A stretch of DNA of 29,514 nt from CAYFVR01 sp046541515 (GTDB taxonomy: Bacteria > Desulfobacterota > Desulfobacteria > Desulfobacterales > Desulfococcaceae). The stretch is from contig JBKHDD010000042.1 of NCBI GenBank assembly GCA_046541515.1, positions 1-29,514 of the forward strand, given 5' to 3'. The notes below the pieces were generated by a model, which had not been told where the DNA came from, ran no database searches, and saw nothing but the letters and a program-made list of their open reading frames with translations. The position numbers and the translations under genes were made by a program. This document shows, piece by piece, positions 23,652 to 29,514 of the stretch (position 1 is the stretch's first letter; every line of letters begins with the position of its first letter).

Positions 23652-24698
23652 ATGAAATGTCCCAGCTGCGGTTTTAATCAAAAGGTCAAGGAAGGGCTGA
23701 TTTGCAACCAGTGCAAGTACCGATTCGCCCTGAACCCCAAAGAGCCGCCGGGGCTTTCCGACGGCGCCATGGCCGGGGTGGTCCGCCGCCTCTCCGGTCC
23801 GGACGGTCTTTACTTCACCATGGACCAGCTTCGGCTGGGCGTTTGGCGAGTGCTGGCCAAAAAAGCCAAACTGCCCGGTTGCCTCGGCCCGTTTTTCGCC
23901 GTCTTCATCGCGGTCCCGTTGAGCGGCGCCGCGGAAATGCTTGGATTGCCCGTATTTTTGGCTTTCATCCTGGCGGCGCTCATCGCGTTCGGCTTGATTC
24001 GGAAATTCAACCGGCGCTCGCCAAAAGTCCCAAGGGAGGCCATGGAACGGGCCATTCAAAACTATTTGGCGGCTCATCCGTCGGAACATCTGGTGGATGG
24101 AAGACGGTTGTCGGGCCTGACCCAGGCCGAGGTGGACGACGAACTGATCCAATACGCCCCCGAGCGAATTTTGATCGTCCAGCACGACGACATCGCGGAC
24201 ATGCTGGCGCTCAACCGGTTTCATTTCGATCACAAAACCCTGGTGGTCAGCGCCCAAAAATACCCCGAGGCCGCGTTCATGGCCGCCCGGAAATTCCTGT
24301 TGGCCCACCCCGATTTGCCGGTGCTGGTGGCCCACGACGCCTCCGAAGAGGGGCTTCGGGTGAAAACCCGGCTACGGAAGGACGCCGCCTGGAATCTGGC
24401 CGAACGGCCCATCGCCGATTTGGGCATTCATCCCAAGGACATTCAAAAATTGGCGCGACCTGTCTGGCTGCCGGAGTTGAAAGCCGATCCATCGTCCACG
24501 GCCAAAATCCCGGTGGGGGGCGATCCGTTTGAACGGATCAAGAAGGGGTATCGGTTGCCCCTGGCCAGCGCGCCGCCCCGGTCGATGATTGGCGCGCTAT
24601 CCGCGGCCGCCGTGGCCGGGCTGGCCCTGTTGACGCCGGAACTGGCGGAACGGATCGAGGCGTCCGGCGACGTGTCCTACGGGGTCGGATACGGCTGA
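23652..24698 (+). CDS. Zinc-ribbon membrane protein with a TOPRIM-like soluble domain
   Basis: The product is 348 aa. The N-terminus is a zinc ribbon (C3-x2-C6 and C18-x2-C21). One or two hydrophobic helices lie at about 78-115. The soluble part (about 170-240) reads RILIVQHDDIADMLALNRF, then LVVSAQKYPEAAFMAARKFL, then LPVLVAHDASEEGLRVKTRL. The strand-helix order and wording resemble the TOPRIM domain of Spo11/topoisomerase VI A (ILVVEKE, TGKGYPD, VDADPYG), with the catalytic Glu and first Asp replaced. That relationship is my inference. The C-terminal 70 residues are hydrophobic-rich (SMIGALSAAAVAGLALL). The function is unknown. It appears to be a single-gene unit, separated by 177 bases from the methyltransferase gene and followed by 154 bases containing a palindromic repeat. 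Confidence 0.8.
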   Translation: MKCPSCGFNQKVKEGLICNQCKYRFALNPKEPPGLSDGAMAGVVRRLSGPDGLYFTMDQLRLGVWRVLAKKAKLPGCLGPFFAVFIAVPLSGAAEMLGLPVFLAFILAALIAFGLIRKFNRRSPKVPREAMERAIQNYLAAHPSEHLVDGRRLSGLTQAEVDDELIQYAPERILIVQHDDIADMLALNRFHFDHKTLVVSAQKYPEAAFMAARKFLLAHPDLPVLVAHDASEEGLRVKTRLRKDAAWNLAERPIADLGIHPKDIQKLARPVWLPELKADPSSTAKIPVGGDPFERIKKGYRLPLASAPPRSMIGALSAAAVAGLALLTPELAERIEASGDVSYGVGYG

Positions 24699-24778
24699 TT
24701 TCCGGCGCCGGGGCGTTATTCGCCCGCCGAAACCCCAATTCCGTTCCTTTGGGGATTCCCGATGAACGGTCGAGCCAT

Positions 24779-24808
24779 TTTGGCCAAGGGCGAACGCGAT
24801 TCGCCCCT
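24779..24808. repeat. Short palindromic intergenic repeat (copy A)
   Basis: TTGGCCAA is followed by GGGCGAA-CGCGA-TTCGCCC (24788-24806) and CT. A related unit occurs at 27016-27044. These resemble REP-like palindromes. The element lies between the zinc-ribbon gene and the asparagine-synthetase homologue. Confidence 0.6.
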
Positions 24809-24852
24809 GCCCAAAAACTGCACGCGTTATTGATCGCCCGGAAGGGTTTTGC

Positions 24853-26637
24853 ATGGGTTGCCTGTTTGGATATATGGGCGCTCCTTCGCCCGGCCTGCTG
24901 GAACGGATGGCGGAACGGCTGCGGCACCGCCGCGCCCTTGGCTGGGAGCGCGTCGCCCTGTCCGTCCGCCAAGGTCGCACGGCGGAGATCGGCCATGGCA
25001 TCGCGCCGTGGAACCCGGGGAAACAGCTCGCCGACGCGCCGGAACGGAAGGCGCTTTTCGGCTACAACGGCGTACTCTTCCCCGGCGGCGGCGTCCCGGA
25101 ACCGCCCGAACATCCGCCCCGAACGCTCCTCCACGCCCTGGCCGACGCGCCGGAAACCGGTTTGGAACGGCTGGACGGCGCCTTCTGCGCCGCGCTGGTT
25201 TTCGGCGACCAATTGCACCTGATCCGCGACCCGGCCGGGGTCAAGGCGATCTACTGGACCCGGACCCGGGACCGGCTCCTTTTCGCCAGCGAAATCAAGG
25301 CCCTTTTCGCCGATCCCGACGTGCCCCGGCGAATGCGGCCCGCCGCCCTCCCGGAATACCTGACCTTCAGCTTCGTGCCGGGCGAAGGCACCATGATGGA
25401 GGGCATTTTCGAGCTTCAGCCGGGAACCCGGCTTTTCTGGAACGGGGCGGACGACCCGGCCATCCGGCGCCATTTCGTGCCGGAATCGCTGGAACCGGTT
25501 GGAACCAACGGTCGGCCGCCGGAGGTGTGCGCGCGGGAACTCCGGGTCGAACTGGAATCGGCGACGGCCCGATGTTGCGCGGCCGGAGACGGGCCGCCGG
25601 CGGTTTTCGTCTCCGGCGGGATCGACTCCAGCGCGGTGCTGGCCCTGGCCGCCCGGCGACATCCCGAGGAACGGCTCCGGACCTACTCCATCCATTTCGG
25701 GCCGAAGTACGAAAACGAAAACCAGTTCGTCCGCCTGATCACCGATCGGTACCACACCCGCCACACTTGGCTGGACATCCGCCCCAAGCGGTTTTTGAAC
25801 CGGATGCGGGAGATCATCTGGCGGCTGGACGACCCCATCGGCGACCCCATCACCGTGCCCAATTTTCTGATGGCGGAGACGGCGGCGCGGGAGGGAAACC
25901 GGGTCCTCAACGGCGAGGGGGGCGATCCCTGCTTTGGCGGCCCCAAGAACATCCCCATGATTCTGGCCCGGATCTACCGGCCGGAGAACGGGATGCCGGA
26001 GCCGGAATATCTGGCCCGGGAATATCTGCGTTCCTACCACAAATGCTTCGCCGATCTGGATTTGCTCCTGGACCGGGATTTCTTTCGGGAAACCGGGGGC
26101 GTGGGGGCGCTTTCCCGACTCATCGCTCCGTTTTTCGAAACGCAGCCGCCCCGGCGGTTTCTGAACCGGCTGATGACCATCAACATCCGGCGAAAAGGGG
26201 CCAACCTGATCTTGGTGAAGGTGGACAAGATGACCTCCGCCAACGGCCTGCTGGCCCTGCCGCCGCTGTTTCTCCGGAATGTGATCGAAGCCGGCATGAA
26301 AACCCCGCCGGGGCTGAAACTGGCGGGAAACGTGGAGAAGAACGTGCTGAAGCAGGCGGTGCGGGACATCGTGCCCCGCCCCATCGTGGAGCGCCCCAAA
26401 TCGGGCATGATGGTGCCGGTGCGCTTCTGGATGCAAAAGGAAATGAAGCGATTCGCCCGGCGAGCGCTATCCCGGCGGAATCTGGAACGGCTCGGCTATT
26501 TCGACCCGGCCTACGTCAAGCGAATCCTGGCCTACGACAAGGAAGAAGTGGCCGGGGCCCGCCACGGGCTGAAAATTTGGATGCTGGTTACTTTCATTTT
26601 GTGGCACGAGCAGATGGTGGAGGGGCGGGAAGTGTAG
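24853..26637 (+). CDS. Asparagine synthetase-like protein with degenerate glutaminase site
   Basis: The product is 594 aa with the two-domain layout of AsnB. The synthetase half has the pyrophosphatase loop FVSGGIDSSAVLALA (SGGIDSS 254-260), YSIHFG, DDPIGDP (326-332) and LNGEGGDPCFGG, where the usual GEGGDE has Pro for Glu. The glutaminase half starts M-G-C, so the nucleophile Cys is residue 3 rather than 2. The usual RGPD and NGEI motifs read RHRRAL and YNGVLF. Glutamine hydrolysis is therefore doubtful; use of ammonia or a different amide- or adenylate-forming reaction is possible. An AAGGG box precedes the ATG and no upstream start would put a Cys at position 2. It is convergent with the HigA-like gene, nine bases apart. 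The substrate is unknown. Confidence 0.88.
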   Translation: MGCLFGYMGAPSPGLLERMAERLRHRRALGWERVALSVRQGRTAEIGHGIAPWNPGKQLADAPERKALFGYNGVLFPGGGVPEPPEHPPRTLLHALADAPETGLERLDGAFCAALVFGDQLHLIRDPAGVKAIYWTRTRDRLLFASEIKALFADPDVPRRMRPAALPEYLTFSFVPGEGTMMEGIFELQPGTRLFWNGADDPAIRRHFVPESLEPVGTNGRPPEVCARELRVELESATARCCAAGDGPPAVFVSGGIDSSAVLALAARRHPEERLRTYSIHFGPKYENENQFVRLITDRYHTRHTWLDIRPKRFLNRMREIIWRLDDPIGDPITVPNFLMAETAAREGNRVLNGEGGDPCFGGPKNIPMILARIYRPENGMPEPEYLAREYLRSYHKCFADLDLLLDRDFFRETGGVGALSRLIAPFFETQPPRRFLNRLMTINIRRKGANLILVKVDKMTSANGLLALPPLFLRNVIEAGMKTPPGLKLAGNVEKNVLKQAVRDIVPRPIVERPKSGMMVPVRFWMQKEMKRFARRALSRRNLERLGYFDPAYVKRILAYDKEEVAGARHGLKIWMLVTFILWHEQMVEGREV

Positions 26638-26646
26638 AACACGCTT

Positions 26647-26952
26647 TTAGCCTGGCAAAATCCGCCGGGCCGCATTTTTCTCACCCAAAAACGCCAATTG
26701 TTCCTGGTACTGATTTTCCAAGTTGCGCCACAACCGGGCCGGCACTCCCGTCCCCATTTCGAGTTTTCGAGCGATTTCCTCCCCGATTTGCGTCCGGCCA
26801 TCCAAAATTCCTTCAATGGCCGGAATCCCGATCCCAGTCCGTTTGGAAATTTCCTCCGAATCCACTCCCAACCAATCCCGAACCTCCTTCAAGGTCTCGC
26901 CCGGAGGAACGGCGAAATCGGGTTCGAAACGATATTTTTCTTTTTTTGGCAT
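26647..26952 (-). CDS. HigA/VapI-type XRE-family antitoxin-like regulator
   Basis: The product is 101 aa from the ATG at 26952. AAAGGCG lies upstream at good spacing; a TTG two codons earlier is the alternative start. Residues 14-80 form the HTH domain of the HigA family: PPGETLKEVRDWLGV, then EEISKRTGIGIPAIEGIL as the HTH, and EIARKLEMGTGVPARLWRNLE. A HigB toxin would be expected directly upstream on the same strand, but the 120 bases to the acyl-CoA ligase gene hold no such frame. It is therefore an orphan or was separated from its toxin. It probably binds DNA as a dimer and may repress its own promoter; this is family knowledge, not seen here. Confidence 0.88.
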   Translation of the reverse strand: MPKKEKYRFEPDFAVPPGETLKEVRDWLGVDSEEISKRTGIGIPAIEGILDGRTQIGEEIARKLEMGTGVPARLWRNLENQYQEQLAFLGEKNAARRILPG

Positions 26953-27015
26953 GATCAAACGCCTTTCATCGCAATGCCGTTCACTTGGAGATTTCCAAGG
27001 GAAATTGGTGCTGGA

Positions 27016-27044
27016 TTGGCCAAAGGCGTATGCGATACGCCCCT
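27016..27044. repeat. Short palindromic intergenic repeat (copy B)
   Basis: TTGGCCAAA is followed by GGCGTAT-GCG-ATACGCC (27025-27041) and CCT. This has the same layout as 24779-24808 with compensating changes in both arms, which suggests selection on the hairpin. It lies between the acyl-CoA ligase stop and the HigA-like gene. Confidence 0.6.
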
Positions 27045-27053
27045 ACAAAGATT

Positions 27054-27066
27054 GGCTCCCAAAAAA
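27054..27066. repeat. Direct repeat flanking the acyl-CoA ligase gene, 3' copy
   Basis: GGCTCCCAAAAAA occurs here and again at 28806-28818, on either side of the ligase gene. Similarity continues loosely beyond the 13 identical bases (CGGTATTG versus CCGTATTG, then TCGC). Confidence 0.5.
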
Positions 27067-27078
27067 ACGGTATTGCTG

Positions 27079-28635
27079 TTAATCGTCGCGATATTTCTCC
27101 CGCAGCTTCGGTTTTTCGATTTTGCCGGTGGGGTTGCGGGGGACTTCGCCGAAGAAAATTTTCCGGGGGCGCTTGTAGCGGGCCAGCCCCTGGCAGTATT
27201 CCAGCATGTCCGCTTCGGACGTCTCCTGCCCCGGCTTGATTTTTACCACCGCCGCCACGATCTCCCCCAGCCGCTCGTCGGGCACGCCGATGACGCCCAC
27301 GTCCTGCACCTTGGGGTGCTGAATGATGTAGTCCTCGATCTCCACCGGAAAAATGTTTTCCCCGCCGGTGATGATCACGTCCTTCTTGCGGTCCACCAGC
27401 CAAATGAAGCCATCCTCGTCCCGCCGGGCCACGTCGCCGGTCAGCAACCAGCCGTCCACGATCGTCTGGGCGGTGGCCTCGGGGTTTTTGTAGTACTCCT
27501 TCATCACGCCCGGCCCCCGAACGTGAAGCTCCCCGGCCTCGCCATTGGCCGCCGGGAGCCCGTCTCCGTTGACGATCCGGCATTCCCAATCAAAGCCCGG
27601 CAGGCCGATGGCCCCCACCTTGTGGCGGTTTTCCAGCCCCAGGTGGACGCAACCCGGGCCGCTGGCCTCGGTGAGCCCGTAGTTGGTGTCGTATTCGTGG
27701 CCGGGAAAAACCTCGGCCCATTCCCGCACCAGGCTGGGCGGCACCGGCTGGGCGCCGATGTGCATCAGCCGCCACTGGTCCAGCTTGAATTCCGTCAGGT
27801 CGATCTCTCCCGTTTCCACCGCCAGCAGGATGTCGTAGGCCCAGGGCACCAGCAGCCAGACCACCGTGGCGCCCTCCTCGGAAACCGCCTCCAAAATCCA
27901 TCGCGGTTTTGCGCCTTTGAGGATCACCGCTTTTCCGCCGACGATGAAATTCCCGAACCAGTGCATTTTCGCGCCGGTGTGGTAGAGCGGCGGAATGCAA
28001 AGAAAATTGTCCTCGTGGGTCTGGTTGTGGTGGCGGTTTTCCGCGTAGCAGGCGAATTCCAGGTTCCGGTGGGTCAGATGCACCGCCTTGGGCCGGCCGG
28101 TGGTGCCGGAGGTGAAATAAAGCGCGGCGCCGTCGCCGGGATCGAGGGGAATCCGGGGATCGTGGTCCTCCGCGTCGGCCAGAACGGCGGCGTAGGGTTC
28201 CGCGAAATCGGGACGATCCTTTTCCGGCCCCACGTAAATATAAGTCGTAACGGTGGCGTCCAGCTCGGCTTTGACTTCCCGAATCCGCTCCACGAACTCC
28301 GGACCAAAAATAAACCCTTTCGCGCCGGATATCCGGGTGCAGCGGGCGATGGCCGGTCCCAGAAACCGGAAATTGAGCGGCGCGGACCAGGCCCCGGCCC
28401 GGAGAATGCCAAAATAGATGGGAAGCCATTCCAGACAGTTGGTCATCAACTGGACCACTTTTTCGCCCTTGCCGACCCCCCGGTCCAACAGGGCGTTGGC
28501 AAGGGCGCTGGACTCCCGGTCGAAATCGGCCCAGGTGATGACCCGCCGGAGATTCCGCTCGGGTTCGCGTTCCACCAGGGCCACTTCTTCGCCGTATTGC
28601 CGGGCGTTGCGCGCGAGGATTTCCGTTATGATCAT
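27079..28635 (-). CDS. AMP-forming acyl-CoA ligase
   Basis: The product is 518 aa, typical for the ANL superfamily. The phosphate-binding loop YFTSGTTGRPK is at 173-183, with YGLTEASG in the middle, the hinge region TGDVARRDEDG, then DRKKDVIITGGENIFP and the C-terminal catalytic Lys505 in PTGKIEKPKLR. The enzyme adenylates a carboxylic acid and transfers it to coenzyme A. The overall wording fits fatty or medium-chain/aryl acid ligases of anaerobic degraders, but the chain specificity cannot be read off. The ATG at 28635 follows AAGGCGG; an open extension to 28893 runs through the promoter region and is not coding. The gene appears monocistronic and is transcribed divergently from the superoxide reductase. 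Confidence 0.94.
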   Translation of the reverse strand: MIITEILARNARQYGEEVALVEREPERNLRRVITWADFDRESSALANALLDRGVGKGEKVVQLMTNCLEWLPIYFGILRAGAWSAPLNFRFLGPAIARCTRISGAKGFIFGPEFVERIREVKAELDATVTTYIYVGPEKDRPDFAEPYAAVLADAEDHDPRIPLDPGDGAALYFTSGTTGRPKAVHLTHRNLEFACYAENRHHNQTHEDNFLCIPPLYHTGAKMHWFGNFIVGGKAVILKGAKPRWILEAVSEEGATVVWLLVPWAYDILLAVETGEIDLTEFKLDQWRLMHIGAQPVPPSLVREWAEVFPGHEYDTNYGLTEASGPGCVHLGLENRHKVGAIGLPGFDWECRIVNGDGLPAANGEAGELHVRGPGVMKEYYKNPEATAQTIVDGWLLTGDVARRDEDGFIWLVDRKKDVIITGGENIFPVEIEDYIIQHPKVQDVGVIGVPDERLGEIVAAVVKIKPGQETSEADMLEYCQGLARYKRPRKIFFGEVPRNPTGKIEKPKLREKYRDD

Positions 28636-28740
28636 GGTTCCGCCTTTCGGGCGTCGGCGAGACGCCGGGAGAAAACGAAATTTTCCAAGTTTTTCGGAAA
28701 AAAGATTGCGTTTGGAAAAAGATACTGGAATTTGGAAAAG

Positions 28741-28769
28741 GCATGTAACAGAACGTTCTGGAATGTCAA
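28741..28769 (-). promoter_or_regulatory. Probable promoter with palindromic operator for the acyl-CoA ligase gene
   Basis: On the minus strand TTGACA (28769-28764) is a consensus -35 box. A weak -10 (TACATG, 16-base spacing) follows at 28747-28742. The spacer contains the perfect 12-base palindrome CAGAACGTTCTG (28749-28760), a position typical for repressor operators of the TetR type. The rest of the 318-base divergent region (28636-28953) is AT-rich near the ligase and contains no gene. Confidence 0.6.
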
Positions 28770-28805
28770 TACTTTTGCCGCAAATTGACGGCGGAGGCCA
28801 AATCC

Positions 28806-28818
28806 GGCTCCCAAAAAA
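28806..28818. repeat. Direct repeat flanking the acyl-CoA ligase gene, 5' copy
   Basis: This is the second copy of GGCTCCCAAAAAA, followed by the near-palindrome AATACCGTATT (28826-28836). It lies upstream of the ligase promoter, about 1.75 kb from the other copy. Confidence 0.5.
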
Positions 28819-28904
28819 TACAGGGAATACCGTATTGTCGCATCCGGTCCCTTGAGATAAGCATGGTCGCACATTCAATTCGCGCAATCCCATGGGGAGC
28901 CCGT

Positions 28905-28933
28905 TTGGAAAACGCCCCGCCCATCTTTATTTT
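28905..28933 (+). promoter_or_regulatory. Candidate promoter of the superoxide reductase gene
   Basis: TTGGAA (28905-28910) and TATTTT (28928-28933) are separated by 17 bases. Transcription would start near 28940, leaving a leader of only about 14 bases that begins with the AAGGAGG ribosome site. The match is moderate and the leader unusually short, so the true promoter may lie further upstream. Confidence 0.35.
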
Positions 28934-28953
28934 GTTTGCAAGGAGGAGACTGA

Positions 28954-29349
28954 ATGCCAGCCATTGGAGAACTGTTTCAGACCGCCGATTGGAAATCCGA
29001 AAAGCATGTGCCCGTGATCGAATGTCCCGATTCCGTGGCGGCCGATGAAATGTTCGAGGTGAAAGCCAGTCTTGGCAAGGAAGTCGCGCACCCCAACACG
29101 ACCGAGCACCACATCCGCTGGATTCAGCTCTTCTTCAAGCCCGAAGGCGAGAAATTCGGCTATCAGGTCGGCAACTTCGAATTCAGCGCCCACGGGGAGT
29201 CCACCAAAGGCGCCAACGAAGGTCCGGTCTACACCCATCATTCCATCACCTGCGGCATGAAAATCAAAACTTCCGGGACCCTCATCGCGGCGGCCTTCTG
29301 CAACATCCACGGGCTGTGGGAGTTTGAAAAGGCCGTGACGGTCAAGTAG
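28954..29349 (+). CDS. Class II superoxide reductase (neelaredoxin type)
   Basis: The product is 131 aa, the length of one-iron superoxide reductases. The catalytic Fe(His4Cys) ligands are evident: EKHVP (E16, K17, H18), HPNTTEHH (H46, H52 or H53), and CNIHGLWE (C116, H119). The extra N-terminal desulforedoxin iron site of two-iron desulfoferrodoxin is absent. The enzyme reduces superoxide to peroxide in the cytoplasm of anaerobes, taking electrons from rubredoxin or similar donors. A strong AGGAGG box lies about seven bases before the ATG, suggesting high expression. It is a single-gene unit ended by a strong terminator. No rubredoxin gene is within the window. Confidence 0.95.
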   Translation: MPAIGELFQTADWKSEKHVPVIECPDSVAADEMFEVKASLGKEVAHPNTTEHHIRWIQLFFKPEGEKFGYQVGNFEFSAHGESTKGANEGPVYTHHSITCGMKIKTSGTLIAAAFCNIHGLWEFEKAVTVK

Positions 29350-29453
29350 CCGCAAGGAATCCCCGCCCTCCCGTCCGCGCTCGTCGCGGACGTTCGTGCC
29401 CCCGGCGCTCGACGTCCTTCCGCTCCGCGGGCGCCCCCTTCCTCCCCCCAAGG

Positions 29454-29496
29454 CAAATTGGCCGAAGCGCTTCCCGCGCTTCGGCCAATTTGTTTT
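29454..29496 (+). terminator. Strong intrinsic terminator after the superoxide reductase gene
   Basis: A perfect 17-bp stem (29454-29470 with 29476-29492) with loop TTCCC is followed by TTTTGTCC. It lies about 105 bases after the stop. The intervening bases are GC-rich with no gene seen. Confidence 0.9.
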
Positions 29497-29514
29497 GTCC
29501 ATTTGCGCTGGATA

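Noticed and set aside
28636..28893. N-terminal extension of the acyl-CoA ligase
   Set aside because: It would run through the promoter with its TTGACA box and palindrome; the ligase family starts near MIITEIL and has a good ribosome site there.

Overview
The window is a high-GC chromosomal stretch that most resembles an anaerobic, sulfate-reducing deltaproteobacterium (Desulfobacterota). The main reasons are a complete tmcA-tmcB-tmcC-tmcD set (a transmembrane redox complex fed by a type II tetraheme cytochrome c3, known from sulfate reducers), a second multiheme cytochrome, a class II superoxide reductase, and the dense array of PAS-type histidine kinases. No rRNA, tRNA, CRISPR array or intact transposase was seen.

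Left part (1-11477, all minus strand). The tmc genes are transcribed in the order D-C-B-A, followed by a double-TM2 membrane protein and a stand-alone response regulator, and end at a very strong intrinsic terminator (6609-6649). A 0.6 kb non-coding stretch follows. It looks like a MITE-type element with imperfect terminal inverted repeats and an exact 142-bp tandem duplication inside. Beyond it lie a five-heme cytochrome (reading frame disturbed at an A8 run), a two-domain universal stress protein, a receiver protein, a receiver-PAS-kinase whose expected phospho-His is Arg, a membrane-anchored PAS-PAS-kinase, and a receiver-kinase cut by the window edge. From memory, a similar kinase/regulator/stress-protein block lies beside tmc in Desulfovibrio. 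I infer that the block senses or tunes the redox state served by Tmc.

Middle part (11818-22700, minus strand). A two-gene signalling operon comes first: a periplasmic ABC-substrate-binding-type sensor kinase, then a PAS/PocR hybrid kinase. Next come a small O-methyltransferase-like gene, a cluster of short palindromes, and a housekeeping operon (110-aa conserved protein, RNase J, FtsK).

Right part (22917-29514, mixed strands). This is more accessory in character. It holds a UbiE-like methyltransferase, a zinc-ribbon/membrane protein with a TOPRIM-like soluble domain, an asparagine-synthetase-like protein with a degenerate glutaminase site, an orphan HigA-like regulator, an AMP-forming acyl-CoA ligase with a palindrome in its probable promoter, and the superoxide reductase with a strong terminator. 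Short dispersed palindromic repeats are scattered through these intergenic regions.

The least ordinary items are the Cys-triad PAS domains shared by three kinases, the His-to-Arg kinase, the cytochrome/stress-protein frameshift junction, the MITE-like element that may have supplied the operon terminator, the TOPRIM-like membrane protein and the Cys3 asparagine-synthetase homologue. All functional statements come from reading motifs by eye; no database search was run.
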